Shown: positions 8,955-18,101 of the stretch, one piece after another
How positions within the stretch are numbered: the stretch's first letter is position 1
How the letters are laid out: each line of letters begins with the position of its first letter
Assembly (NCBI GenBank): GCA_000023405.1
Contig: CP001643.1
Coordinates: 1,984,001-2,048,000, forward strand
Reading direction: 5' to 3'
From: Brachybacterium faecium DSM 4810
GTDB lineage: Bacteria; Actinomycetota; Actinomycetes; Actinomycetales; Dermabacteraceae
DNA length: 64,000 nt
Position numbers and translations under genes: made by a program
The notes under the pieces: generated by a model
Seen by the model: only the letters and a program-made list of their open reading frames with translations
Told to the model about the DNA's origin: nothing
The model's database searches: none

Positions 8955-8991
8955 CGCTCCGGTGCACGGAGCGTCGGGTCACCGTTGACCC
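8955..8991 (-). promoter_or_regulatory. two adjacent perfect inverted repeats in the leader of the binding-protein gene
   Basis: CGCTCCG-GTGCA-CGGAGCG (8955-8973) is followed after two bases by GGGTCA-CCGT-TGACCC (8976-8991). They lie between the FAD-protein gene and the binding-protein gene, 24-60 bases before the latter's start on the minus strand. Intercistronic hairpins often raise expression of binding proteins relative to the rest of an ABC operon; a protein operator is the alternative. Confidence 0.45.
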
Positions 8992-9072
8992 GTGCAGGAA
9001 TTGAACCCCGCGGCGACGGAAAACCTCCACTGGTAGGCGTCACGGTCGCATAACGATTGTGAGGTACGTCTC

Positions 9073-11007
9073 CTAGTGCTGCAGGGAGAGGGACGAAAGC
9101 CCCGGGAACTGCGCGCCCGCGCGGTGCCGGGCGCGCGCCACGATCTGTTTCGCGGCGACGTCCGCCCCGGCGAGCAGGGGTGAGGGCACCCCTGGTGTCG
9201 CGCCGATCGCTGAGCCGGGCTGCGTCGAGGCCGCGGGGATGCCGAGCACCACGACGGACTCGTCGACGGTGCCGTCCTCGGCGATGAGGTTGTGGCCGGC
9301 GAGCACCTCCTCGCCGAGCTCGGCGCGGGTGGCCTCCAGGGAGTGGGTCTGCACCCCGTCGACGGTGTGGATGCGGGCGCGCCCGCTGTCCAGCAGCGCA
9401 CGCAGCAGCGGATCATCGGTCTGCGGGATCCTGCCCTTGGACATCCGGGTTTCGAGCAGCACGGAGGCGGTGACCACGCCTCCGGTGATCGGCGAGGCGG
9501 CGCGGAACCGTCCGGCGCTCGCATCGGCCTCGATCACCATCTCCGGGCCGAGCAGGGAGACGACCCCCGCCTCGAGCAGGGCGAGGAAGAGCCGCACTCG
9601 ATCCGCGGGCGGACCGGAGGCGAGGGCGAGGGAGTCGCCGTCGAACCAGCCGAGCACATCGCGGGCGAGCGACCGCCCGGTGAACACGCCCAGGCCGGTG
9701 AGCCGGCCCACGCGGCGCCGGAGCGCGCCCATGGCGCCGTTGACCGCTGCGCGGGGGTGGTGCCATGGGTCGGAGAGCGAGCCCAGCTCGTCGGCGATCA
9801 GGCGCCGCACCATGCCGTCCCAGGCCTGCGGGGAGACGGGCTCGCCGCGGGTGGGGCGGTGCAGCTCCTCGAGCGTCCAGCGCCAGCGCGGCGCGGTGAT
9901 CGAGGCGTCGAGCACGGCGTCGACCTGCTCGGCCGTCTCCGCGGCGTCGAGCGCGGGCAGCCAGTCGCCGCGGATCGCCGCGGGCTCCCGCTCGGTGAGG
10001 GCCTCGAGGTAGACGCGGGCGAACTCGCGGGCGAGCACCGGCCACACCTCGGCGCCGAAGTCCACGTCCGTGCGCTGCTCGAACGCGGAGAACCAGTCAT
10101 CGCTCGCCCAGGCGGGGCTGAAGGGCCGCACGGAGCGGCCGCCCTCGGGCTTGGAGCGGTAGGGGACCCCGCGCCGGGAACCGACCACGAGCTGCGGTTC
10201 ACGGCCGCTGGGCCGGTAGCGCAGCCGGCCGTGCGGGTCTCCCGGGACAGGCTCGACTGCGCCTCCCCAGTCGGCCACGAGCTGGCCGATCACGTCGAAG
10301 AAGTTCGCGCCGAGGCCGCGCACCAGCACCGTCTCCCCCGGCGGCAGGCCGACGTAGTCGCGTTCGGCGGGCATCCCGGGCTCGGCGTACCGCAGGTCGA
10401 AGCGCTCGGCGAACTCGATCAGCGCCGTGACCTCGCCGCCGCGCTCGGACTGCACCATCCCCTGGGCGAGCACCACCGTGGGGGCGACGAGCCTCCGGCC
10501 GTCCTCGAGCACCACCGCGGTCTCCTCCCCCGCCGGGGCGAGGTCCACGGCGCGGGCCACGACCTCGAGGACCTCGATGGCCCCGCCCGCGATCGCGGCA
10601 TCCAGCTGGTCGCGGAAGTACACGCCCTGGAGCCGGCGGGTGGGGAAGTCGGCGCCGGTGAGCTCGGCCGCCTCCTCGAGCACCCACTCGCCGGCCGGGT
10701 GCCCGCCGTCGGCGCGGATCCTCCGAGCCCAGTCCACGAGGTCCGGCCCGGGGGCGTCGGGGCCGGTCATCGGGGTGGAGTCGTCGGGGTGGACGGTGGT
10801 GGCGTCGGCCTGGGTGTTGTTGAGGTACTGGGCCGGCTGGTCGATGAGCCAGGTGGCGCCGGAGCCGACGGCGAGGGCGTCGATGATCGCCAGGCGCACC
10901 GGGGAGGTGCCGGCGGAGGTGACACGGGCGGCGGTGCGCAGCGCGGTGGCCACGCCGCGGGGCCCGCCCCCGACGATGACGGCATCGAGATGGTCGGCGG
11001 CGGTCAT
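9073..11007 (-). CDS. FAD/NAD(P)-binding protein
   Basis: The protein has 644 residues. It opens with a dinucleotide-binding fold (DAVIVGGGPRGVATAL, residues about 9-24) of the FAD/NAD(P)-binding type often annotated in large unassigned flavoproteins related to lysine/ornithine N-monooxygenases. A second Rossmann-type segment with ETVLVRGLGANFFDVIGQLV appears near the middle. No signal peptide or membrane helix is seen, so it is probably cytoplasmic. It sits between the CMD/AhpD gene and the ABC importer in one orientation, so it probably oxidises the imported compound. The actual substrate and reaction are unknown. Confidence 0.78.
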   Translation of the reverse strand: MTAADHLDAVIVGGGPRGVATALRTAARVTSAGTSPVRLAIIDALAVGSGATWLIDQPAQYLNNTQADATTVHPDDSTPMTGPDAPGPDLVDWARRIRADGGHPAGEWVLEEAAELTGADFPTRRLQGVYFRDQLDAAIAGGAIEVLEVVARAVDLAPAGEETAVVLEDGRRLVAPTVVLAQGMVQSERGGEVTALIEFAERFDLRYAEPGMPAERDYVGLPPGETVLVRGLGANFFDVIGQLVADWGGAVEPVPGDPHGRLRYRPSGREPQLVVGSRRGVPYRSKPEGGRSVRPFSPAWASDDWFSAFEQRTDVDFGAEVWPVLAREFARVYLEALTEREPAAIRGDWLPALDAAETAEQVDAVLDASITAPRWRWTLEELHRPTRGEPVSPQAWDGMVRRLIADELGSLSDPWHHPRAAVNGAMGALRRRVGRLTGLGVFTGRSLARDVLGWFDGDSLALASGPPADRVRLFLALLEAGVVSLLGPEMVIEADASAGRFRAASPITGGVVTASVLLETRMSKGRIPQTDDPLLRALLDSGRARIHTVDGVQTHSLEATRAELGEEVLAGHNLIAEDGTVDESVVVLGIPAASTQPGSAIGATPGVPSPLLAGADVAAKQIVARARHRAGAQFPGLSSLSLQH

Positions 11008-11110
11008 CGGCCGGTCACGGACTCGAGTGCCGGCTGGGCCGGCGCGGTGCGGCGGCGGGGTGCAGAGGTCATGGGGTCCTCGAGGGCGGAGCGGGACGGA
11101 GGGGTCGGTC

Positions 11111-12292
11111 TCATGCGGCGTCGGGCAGTGAGGGATCGCCGAGGCTGAGCATCAGGCGGTTCGCCCAGGCGAAGAACGCGGCGGCGCACAGCAGGTCGGC
11201 GATCTCGGGGTCGGTGAGCCCCTGGGCGCGCAGCGGTGCGAGCGGCACGGCCGACGGGCGGGGCCGGGAGAGCTCGGCCGCGGCGGTGATGATCGCCGCC
11301 CAGCGCTCGTCCTGGCCCGCGCCGAGCGGCGACAGCTCGGCGGCGATCCAGTCCGCGTCGCGCTCGAGCGGGGCGGCGAGCAGCGCCTCGACCTCGGCCT
11401 CGCGCTTGGCGAGGGCGGCGGCCTTGCGGGCGTGGACCGAGGCGCAGTAGATGCAGTCGTTGACCTTGCTGGTCACGGCGGCGGCGAGCTCGCGCTCGGC
11501 CTTGGGCAGACCGTCGCGGGGCAGGAAGATCGCGTTGTCGAGCAGGCTGCGGGCCCTCGTCACCGACGGGGTGAGGGAGAGCATCCGGAAGTAGACGCTG
11601 TTCGCGCTGGACTTGGAGGCGAAGGAGTCGCGCTGCTCGTCGGTGAGCTCACCTTCCTCGGGCACGGCGATCCACGGCTCCCACTCGAGCTGCTCGCGGG
11701 TGAAGTGCGCGGGACGGATGCGGCCCGTGCGGGTGGTGCCGCCGTGCGCGGCGGCACGGTCGCGGGTGCGCGGGGTGCGGACGGGTGCGTCGGCGGCCGG
11801 GACCTCGAGGCCGCGCAGCGCGGCGAGCCCCGCCACGAGGCGCTGGAGGTAGCTCTCGAAGGAGACGAGCTGGCTGAGGAGCACGGCGGTGCGGGGGTCG
11901 TGTCCGGCGTCGGCCAGGCGCTCCTGATCGGCGAGGGTGACCAGCGCCGGGGAGAGGGAGAGCGCGTCCACGTGGTCGCGCAGGGCGGCCAGCGCAGGGT
12001 CCTCGGTGAGCGGGTCGGCGGCCAGCAGCGCGGCGGAGGCGCCCTGGGAGCGGTGCCACTCGGCGAGCGGGCCGCTGCCCTGCCATTCCGCGGAGACGGC
12101 GGCGAGCGCGTGCAGCACGGCGGCGGGCAGCGGCTGCGGTGCGCGGTAGAGCGCGTCGTAGGCGGCGCGGGTGTGGGTGAGCACGTCCGGGCGGAGCACG
12201 GCGCGCAGCTCACCGCCCTCGGGCGCGTCGGTGAGCAGCGCGGCGAGGATCTCGTGGGCGTCGACGGGGGCGGAGACGGCAGTCATACGCAC
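11111..12292 (-). CDS. CMD domain / alkylhydroperoxidase (AhpD-like) double-domain protein
   Basis: The protein has 393 residues. Residues about 1-165 form a helical domain like the carboxymuconolactone decarboxylase (CMD) family but lack the CxxC pair. After a charged linker, residues about 200-393 form an AhpD-like domain with the redox motif NDCIYCASVHARK (CxxC followed by His) and the ending AAFFAWANRLMLSLGDP. Free-standing versions of the two halves are, as I recall, the Avi_7170 and Avi_7169 families, found next to this type of ABC importer; here they seem fused. The gene would be the first of the seven-gene minus-strand cluster. A peroxidase or disulfide-reductase role is inferred. Confidence 0.8.
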   Translation of the reverse strand: MRMTAVSAPVDAHEILAALLTDAPEGGELRAVLRPDVLTHTRAAYDALYRAPQPLPAAVLHALAAVSAEWQGSGPLAEWHRSQGASAALLAADPLTEDPALAALRDHVDALSLSPALVTLADQERLADAGHDPRTAVLLSQLVSFESYLQRLVAGLAALRGLEVPAADAPVRTPRTRDRAAAHGGTTRTGRIRPAHFTREQLEWEPWIAVPEEGELTDEQRDSFASKSSANSVYFRMLSLTPSVTRARSLLDNAIFLPRDGLPKAERELAAAVTSKVNDCIYCASVHARKAAALAKREAEVEALLAAPLERDADWIAAELSPLGAGQDERWAAIITAAAELSRPRPSAVPLAPLRAQGLTDPEIADLLCAAAFFAWANRLMLSLGDPSLPDAA

Positions 12293-12466
12293 ATCTTAGG
12301 GACGACCAAAGCGCGCCCGGCCTGCGGGGACGTGTGCCTCCGCTCACGTCGGCGCCTCATCACCCCATCACCTGGGGCGACAGGCGGCGCGGGGACGTCA
12401 TCTTCTGTCATGTGCACTGTTCCGCGCCTCGGGGCAGCGGACTCCGTGACGACCCGAGAGGGCTGT

Positions 12467-13465
12467 TCAGCCCTCGAGCCAGCGGGGCTCGACGAGGGTG
12501 ACGCGGGGGGTCGCGTCCTCGGTGCGCAGCAGGCGCACGAGCTCGGAGACCGCGAGCTCGCTCACCTCGGCGCGGCGCGGGTCGATCTGCGGGACGGGGG
12601 CCAGCAGGCCGCTGACGTCGGCGAGATCCTCGCCTCCCAGGGCGAGCAGGACGGTGCCCTCCTGCGCGAGCGCGCCGGAGGCCGCCATCGCGAACAGCAC
12701 CTGGCGCACGCCGCCCAGACCGAAAAGGGCGGTGCGGGCGTGGGGAGCGGCCAGGCGCCGGGCGCGCGCGGGGACCTCGGCGAGCGGGCCGTCGTCGAGC
12801 ACCACTGCGACCGGGATCTCCTCGGCCGCGTCCTCGACGCCGGCGAGGAAGCGGGAGACGTCGTTGCGGGAGCGCAGATGGTCGAGGGCGCCGAAGAGCA
12901 GCAGGTGCGCGCATCCCTCCTCGTGGGCGCGCTCGAGCACCATTCGGCCGAGCATCTCGAAGTCGAGGTCGATGACGGAGCCGTGGGGGAACTCTTCGGG
13001 TTTGCCGATCGTCACGAACGGCAGCCCGGAGGCGAGGACCGGGGCGATGCGCTCGTCGTGGCGGTCCACCTCCATGAGGATCAGCGCCTCGCACACGCCG
13101 GTGCGCACCACGCGCCGGATCCCGTCGGCCCCCTCCTGCGCGGTCACCAGCAGGATGTCGTAGCCGTGGCGGCGCGCCTCGCGGGCGATCGTGCGGACGA
13201 ACACCATGAGCACGCCGTCGTCGCCGTCGGCCTCGGGGACCATGAGGCCGATGACCCCGCTGCGCCGGGAGCGCAGCGTGCGGGCACCGGAGTTGGGGTG
13301 GTAGCCGAGCTCGAGGATCGCCGCCTCGACGCGCCGGCGCGTGGCCTCGGAGATGGGGCGGGAGCCGGTGAGCACGTAGCTCACGGTCGACTGGGAGACC
13401 CCGGCGAGGCGGGCGACGTCCTGGCTCGTCGGCGGCTTCTGCCGCCCCGCCCTGTCCTCCGCCAT
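12467..13465 (-). CDS. LacI family transcriptional regulator
   Basis: The protein has 332 residues from the chosen start. The N-terminal helix-turn-helix ([20 protein letters not shown]) and hinge helix are followed by a periplasmic-binding-protein-like sensor domain. The frame is open further upstream, but that stretch is Arg/Pro-rich and overlaps the preceding oxidoreductase gene, so the ATG at 13465 fits the family. It is third in the thuA / Gfo-Idh-MocA / lacI operon, 23 bases after the oxidoreductase. The perfect palindrome at 15456-15475 in front of the operon is its likely operator, which implies autoregulation. Confidence 0.9.
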   Translation of the reverse strand: MAEDRAGRQKPPTSQDVARLAGVSQSTVSYVLTGSRPISEATRRRVEAAILELGYHPNSGARTLRSRRSGVIGLMVPEADGDDGVLMVFVRTIAREARRHGYDILLVTAQEGADGIRRVVRTGVCEALILMEVDRHDERIAPVLASGLPFVTIGKPEEFPHGSVIDLDFEMLGRMVLERAHEEGCAHLLLFGALDHLRSRNDVSRFLAGVEDAAEEIPVAVVLDDGPLAEVPARARRLAAPHARTALFGLGGVRQVLFAMAASGALAQEGTVLLALGGEDLADVSGLLAPVPQIDPRRAEVSELAVSELVRLLRTEDATPRVTLVEPRWLEG

Positions 13466-13488
13466 CTCCCGCCCTCCCCGGCGCGCCG

Positions 13489-14631
13489 TCACCCCGTGGT
13501 GAGTCCGGAGGCTCCAGTCTTCCATGCCTCGAGAGCTCCGCTGCGGCCGTCGGCGCGGTCCAGCGCACGGGCTCCGGCAAGGGCCCCGTCGAGCAGATCC
13601 GCGAGCTGCACCCTCGCACCGGTCCCGGCCGAGCGCACGGCGGCCTCGACGATCGCCTGGGTCCACACGTTCGCGTGCACCTCGGACTCCGGGGCCTGGC
13701 CGCCGCGCAGCGCGGCGCAGAATGTCGCGAGGGAGGCGTCGAGCTCCCAGCGGTCCTCGGAGCCGGGCGTGCGGCCGGCGCGCTCCGGGCCCTCAGCGGG
13801 GTGCGCGGTGGGCGGGCTCTCGCCGTCCCAGAGCACGCTGCCGTGCTCGCAGCTGAGCCGCCACTCGCCGTTCCAGCTGGTCTCCGCTCCCGGCGAGCAC
13901 CAGGAGCCGGAGAAGGTGTGCACCGCCCCCGAGTCGTAGGTGATCGTCACGGTCGCGGCGGCATCCCCGGCGTACCAGCTCCAGGAGGGGTTGTAGGAGG
14001 TGGCGGTGACGGAGACGGGCGCGCCCTCGACGAGCACCCGGCCGGCGTCGAAGGCATGGATCGCCATGTCGACGATCAGGGGCTGGTCCATCTCCTCGCG
14101 GAAACCGCCGAAGCGGGGCGCTTTGAGGAAGCGGGTGTCCACGATCCCGGCGCCGCCGAGCTCGTCGGCCAGCCGTCGCGCCTCGTGCAGGTGGGGGTTG
14201 TTGCGGCGGGACTGGGAGACCATGAACAGCTGCCCGGTGGTCTCGGCGTGACCGGCCAGGGAGACGGCCTCGGCGAGTGTCGCGGCGCAGGGCTTCTCGC
14301 CGAGCACCGGGTAGCCGGCGTGGAGGGCATCGGCGGTGACGGTGTGGTGGGCGGCGGGGATGGTCACGTCGATGATCGCCTCGGCGCCGGCGCGGCGGGC
14401 GACCTCGAGCATGTCGGTGCCGGTGGCGATCCCGGCGCGCTCGCTCTCCGGGACCGTCTCCGCGACGGCGCGCTCGGCCGCGCCGTCGAGCAGGTCGGCG
14501 ACGCCGACGAGGCGGGCCGCGTCGTTGCCGAGCACGGTGCCGATCCAGGCCCTGCCCATCCCGCCGGCGCCGACGACGACCACCGGCACCGGCGCCGCGG
14601 GCGCGTCGGGGGTGGCCGGGGTGGCGCTCAT
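13489..14631 (-). CDS. Gfo/Idh/MocA family NAD(P)-dependent oxidoreductase
   Basis: The protein has 380 residues. It begins with a Rossmann fold (VPVVVVGAGGMGRAWIG, residues about 15-31) and carries the family signature GEKPCA around residue 108, the equivalent of the catalytic EKP lysine. The C-terminal half is the substrate-binding alpha/beta domain. Such enzymes oxidise or epimerise sugars and sugar derivatives in the cytoplasm. The start ATG overlaps the stop of thuA by 4 bases. Pairing of this family with ThuA is common in actinobacterial sugar operons; the exact sugar is not identifiable. Confidence 0.88.
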   Translation of the reverse strand: MSATPATPDAPAAPVPVVVVGAGGMGRAWIGTVLGNDAARLVGVADLLDGAAERAVAETVPESERAGIATGTDMLEVARRAGAEAIIDVTIPAAHHTVTADALHAGYPVLGEKPCAATLAEAVSLAGHAETTGQLFMVSQSRRNNPHLHEARRLADELGGAGIVDTRFLKAPRFGGFREEMDQPLIVDMAIHAFDAGRVLVEGAPVSVTATSYNPSWSWYAGDAAATVTITYDSGAVHTFSGSWCSPGAETSWNGEWRLSCEHGSVLWDGESPPTAHPAEGPERAGRTPGSEDRWELDASLATFCAALRGGQAPESEVHANVWTQAIVEAAVRSAGTGARVQLADLLDGALAGARALDRADGRSGALEAWKTGASGLTTG

Positions 14632-15428
14632 TCGCCCTTCCCCGCTGCCGCCGCGTCGCCCACGCCCTGCCCGGAGGCGCCGGTGGTGAACCACTCCGTC
14701 TCGTAGCGGTCGAGGAAGGGCACCTGGCGGTCGGCGACCGCCGGGCGGGCCCACTGCACCCCGTTGGCGATCACGCGGCGCACGTCGGTGTGCTGGTAGA
14801 CGGGGTAGTCCTGGTCGCCGGGGCTGAAGTAGAAGATCTTGCCCTTGCCGCGGCGGAAGGTGCAGCCGGAGCGGAACACCTCTCCCCCGCTGAAGGAGGA
14901 GACGAACACGAGCTCATCGGGCACCGGGATGTCGAAGTGCTCCCCGTACATCTCCTGCTCGTCGATGATGATCGGGTGCGGCACGCCCTCGGCGATCGGG
15001 TGGGAGGGGTTCACCGTCCACACCAGCTCTCGATCGGCCTCGTTGCGCCAGCGCAGGGTGCAGGTGGTGCCCATGAGGCGCGTGAACGGCTTGGACCAGT
15101 GCCCCGAGTGCAGGACCACCAGGCCCATGCCGGCCAGGACGTGCTTCTGCACGCGCTCGGCGACCTCGTCGGAGACCTCCTCGTGCGCCATGTGCCCCCA
15201 CCAGGTGAGCACGTCGGTGCGGGCCAGCACCTCCTCGCTGAGGCCGTGCTCGGGGTCGTCGAGCAGGGCGATGCGGGTGCTGACGCCCTCGCCGAGATGC
15301 TCGACGATGCCGTCGCGGATCGCGGCGTGCATGCCCTCGGGGTAGTGCTCGCGCACGCGCTGGTCGCGCTGCTCGTGGCGGTTCTCGCCCCAGACGGTGA
15401 CGCGCAGGGGTGCGGTGGGAGTCGTCAT
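14628..15428 (-). CDS. ThuA-like protein (trehalose utilisation family)
   Basis: The protein has 266 residues from the ATG at 15428. It has the ThuA fold, related to class I glutamine amidotransferases, with segments typical of the family: DVLTWWGHMAHEEVSD, GLVVLHSGHWSKPF and KIFYFSPGDQDYPVY. Family members take part in trehalose and related disaccharide catabolism, often with a Gfo/Idh/MocA dehydrogenase, as here. The open frame continues upstream but crosses the operator palindrome, so the internal start is preferred. It is the first gene of the operon. Direct catalytic activity has not been settled for the family. Confidence 0.85.
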   Translation of the reverse strand: MTTPTAPLRVTVWGENRHEQRDQRVREHYPEGMHAAIRDGIVEHLGEGVSTRIALLDDPEHGLSEEVLARTDVLTWWGHMAHEEVSDEVAERVQKHVLAGMGLVVLHSGHWSKPFTRLMGTTCTLRWRNEADRELVWTVNPSHPIAEGVPHPIIIDEQEMYGEHFDIPVPDELVFVSSFSGGEVFRSGCTFRRGKGKIFYFSPGDQDYPVYQHTDVRRVIANGVQWARPAVADRQVPFLDRYETEWFTTGASGQGVGDAAAAGKGE

Positions 15429-15455
15429 GCGGTGCTGCCTTTCGCGGAGGAACGA

Positions 15456-15475
15456 GCATCGATTCGAATCGATGC
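15456..15475 (-). promoter_or_regulatory. perfect 20-bp palindrome, probable LacI-family operator of the thuA operon
   Basis: The site reads GCATCGATTCGAATCGATGC, a perfect palindrome with the central CG typical of LacI-family operators. It lies 28 bases upstream of the thuA start and 106 bases before the divergent DUF1846 gene. The lacI gene in the same operon is the obvious partner. Confidence 0.75.
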
Positions 15476-15580
15476 CGATTTCGTCCATCCTCGCCCAGCC
15501 GGCCACCGCCCGCAAGGGTCACCACGCGGGTGCGGGCGGTTCACCGTCGCCGTGCGCTGCGACGGTGCTAGCGTGCCGGG

Positions 15581-17134
15581 GTGACCGACTCGGATTCCCG
15601 TTCCCCCGCCTCGTCCACCACCTCCGCTCCGGCGGCCCCTGGAGGAGGCACGATCGGCTTCGACCGCGAGCAGTACATCGAGCTGCAGTCGCGCCACATC
15701 CAGCACCGCCGCGACCAGATCGGCGGGAAGCTGTACCTGGAGATGGGCGGCAAGCTCTTCGACGACCACCATGCCTCGCGCGTGCTGCCGGGCTTCACTC
15801 CGGACAACAAGATCGCGATGCTGCACCGGCTCAGGGACGAGCTGGAGATCCTGGTGTGCCTGAACGCGAAGGACCTCGAGCGGCAGAAGGTGCGCGCGGA
15901 TCTCGGCATCCCCTACGAGGACGACGTGCTGCGGCTGATCGACGTGTTCCGCGAGCACGGCTTCCTGGTGGAGAACGTGGTGCTCACCCAGCTGGAGGAG
16001 TCCAATCATGTGGCGCACGCCTTCATCGAGCGGCTCCAGCGGCTGGGGCTGAAGGTAGCCCGGCACACCGTGATCCCGGGCTACCCGCAGGACACCGCCC
16101 GGATCGTCTCCCCGCAGGGCTTCGGCGCGAACGAGTACACGCACACCACGCGCGACCTGATCGTGGTGACCGCGCCGGGGCCGGGCTCCGGCAAGCTCGC
16201 CACCTGCCTCTCGCAGATCTACCACGACCACCAGCGCGGGATCAGCTCCGGCTACGCGAAGTTCGAGACCTTCCCGATATGGAACCTTCCGCTCGAGCAC
16301 CCGGTGAACCTCGCCTACGAATCGGCGACCGCGGATCTCGACGACCTGAACCTCATCGATCCGTTCCACCTCGCCGCCTACGGCAAACAGGTCACCAGCT
16401 ACAACCGGGACGTGGAGGTCTTCCCGCTGCTGCGCACCCTGCTCGAGCGCCTGACCGGCGCATCGCCCTACTCCTCCCCCACCGACATGGGTGTGAACCT
16501 GGTCGGGGACTGCATCGTGGACGACGCGGTGTGCCGGGAGGCGTCACGGCAGGAGATCATCCGCCGCTACTACAAGGCGCTCGTGCACGAGCGGATCAAC
16601 GACGAGGAGGACGTGGTCTCCCAGCGGATCGGGATGATCATGTCCAAGGCGAGCTGCGCGCCGGGCGACCGCGCCGTGGTGGAGCCGGCCCTCTCGGTCG
16701 AGGCGCGCACCGGGGAGCCGGGGGCCGCCATCCAGCTCGGCGACGGGACGATCGTGGCGGGCAAGACCTCCCCTCTGCTGGGCTGCTCAGCGGCGATGCT
16801 GCTCAACGCGCTGAAGCACCTGGCCGGTCTGGCGGATTCCGTGCAGCTGCTCTCCCCCACCTCGATCGAGCCGATCCAGACCCTGAAGACGGAGCATCTG
16901 GGATCGCGCAACCCGCGCCTGCACACCGACGAGGTGCTCATCGCGCTGTCGGTCTCCGCCTCGAGCGATGAGAACGCCCGGCGTGCCCTGGGCCAGCTGC
17001 GCAGCCTCGCCGGCTGCGACGTGCACACGACCACGATCCTGGGCACGGTCGACGAGGACATCTTCCGCAACCTGGGGATCTCGGTGACCTCCGAGCCGCG
17101 CTTCCTGCACAAGGCGCTCTACCACAAGCGCTGA
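15581..17134 (+). CDS. DUF1846 family protein
   Basis: The protein has 517 residues, the usual length for the DUF1846 family. It starts at a GTG and has a Ser/Thr/Ala-rich N-terminal tail of about 22 residues before the conserved domain ([15 protein letters not shown] onward). A P-loop-like GPGSGK lies at residues 200-205 in [15 protein letters not shown], and [14 protein letters not shown] is another conserved block. Structures of the family are known but the biochemical role is not established; nucleotide binding is my inference from the loop. It is transcribed divergently from thuA and convergently with the ZIP transporter. Confidence 0.88.
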   Translation: MTDSDSRSPASSTTSAPAAPGGGTIGFDREQYIELQSRHIQHRRDQIGGKLYLEMGGKLFDDHHASRVLPGFTPDNKIAMLHRLRDELEILVCLNAKDLERQKVRADLGIPYEDDVLRLIDVFREHGFLVENVVLTQLEESNHVAHAFIERLQRLGLKVARHTVIPGYPQDTARIVSPQGFGANEYTHTTRDLIVVTAPGPGSGKLATCLSQIYHDHQRGISSGYAKFETFPIWNLPLEHPVNLAYESATADLDDLNLIDPFHLAAYGKQVTSYNRDVEVFPLLRTLLERLTGASPYSSPTDMGVNLVGDCIVDDAVCREASRQEIIRRYYKALVHERINDEEDVVSQRIGMIMSKASCAPGDRAVVEPALSVEARTGEPGAAIQLGDGTIVAGKTSPLLGCSAAMLLNALKHLAGLADSVQLLSPTSIEPIQTLKTEHLGSRNPRLHTDEVLIALSVSASSDENARRALGQLRSLAGCDVHTTTILGTVDEDIFRNLGISVTSEPRFLHKALYHKR

Positions 17135-17153
17135 GCCCTCCCCGGGCCGGCGC

Positions 17154-17906
17154 TCACCCCATCGCGTGCAGCGTGAGGGCGGCGAGGAAGCCGAGCGTCG
17201 CCAGCAGTCCCGAGTACAGCGAGTCCTCGGCGAACGCCTCGGGGATCATGGTGTCGGTGATCATGGCGAGGATCGCTCCTGCGGCCAGGGCGTTCACCGC
17301 GGCGAGGGTCCCGGGCGAGGCGCCGTCCAGCAGTGCGAAACCGGCCAGCGCCGCCAGCCCCGAGGCGAGGGCGATCGCGCCCCAGATCCCGAACACGTAG
17401 CCGGCGCCGCGCCCGGCCCGCTTCCATCCCGCGCTGCTCGAGAGACCCTCGGGGACGTTCGAGATGAACACGGCCGCGAACATGGGCACGCTGAGGCCGG
17501 GACCGCCCAGGACGCTGAGGCCCAGCACCATCGACTCGGGCACGCCGTCCAGCAGCGCACCGATGGCGATCGCTCCCCCGCTGCCGGAGTCCTCCTGCGC
17601 CGAGGGCTGCTGATCGCCGGAGCGCTTGCGGTGGCGGGCGCCCGATCGGGCGAGCAGGATGTTCAGCCCCACGTAGATGACGGCACCGGCGAGGAAGCCG
17701 CCGCTCGTGGCGAGCAGCCCGCCCTGGTCCATCGCCTCGGAGACCAGCTCGAGGGTGAGCGCCGAGATCAGCACGCCGGCGCCGAACGCCATGATCCCGG
17801 CGACAACCTTCGCGGGGACCTTCACGAACCAGGCGATCGCGCTGCCGAGCAGCAGGGCACCGCCGGCCACCAGGCCAGCGAGCAGGGCGATCATCCAGGG
17901 GGCCAT
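17154..17906 (-). CDS. ZIP family divalent metal transporter
   Basis: The protein has about 250 residues and roughly eight membrane helices. The paired family motifs are clear: IAIGALLDGVPESMVLG in one helix and FISNVPEGLSSS in the next, which supply the metal-binding residues of ZIP proteins. A His/Lys-rich cytoplasmic loop (RSGARHRKRSGDQQ) lies between helices, as usual. I chose the ATG at 17906 because an AGGAG lies five bases before it; a GTG two codons upstream overlaps that site. It probably imports zinc, iron or manganese; which one is not determinable. Confidence 0.87.
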   Translation of the reverse strand: MAPWMIALLAGLVAGGALLLGSAIAWFVKVPAKVVAGIMAFGAGVLISALTLELVSEAMDQGGLLATSGGFLAGAVIYVGLNILLARSGARHRKRSGDQQPSAQEDSGSGGAIAIGALLDGVPESMVLGLSVLGGPGLSVPMFAAVFISNVPEGLSSSAGWKRAGRGAGYVFGIWGAIALASGLAALAGFALLDGASPGTLAAVNALAAGAILAMITDTMIPEAFAEDSLYSGLLATLGFLAALTLHAMG

Positions 17907-18101
17907 GTCCACTCCTCACGGTCGGGGGTCGCTGTGAAGGAACGATAGCCCTCCGCCCGAGAATGCCGGGGCTCCCAGCCATCGACCGTCCTGACCACGC
18001 GTGCCGAGGACCCGCCCACGACCGCCCGCGCGGGGACGTCCCCGGTGACCGCCGCCGCGGCGGCGGTCACGGCGTGATCGGCGATCGAGGCCCCGGACAG
18101 G

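Noticed and set aside
3283..12292. Nickel or siderophore import as the job of the first importer
   Set aside because: The ATPases and permeases fit that superfamily, but the binding protein has no His-rich or siderophore-type signature and the accompanying redox genes do not fit nickel uptake.
13466..13666. N-terminal extension of the first LacI regulator by 67 residues
   Set aside because: LacI proteins begin at the helix-turn-helix; the extension overlaps the oxidoreductase gene and is Arg/Pro-rich.
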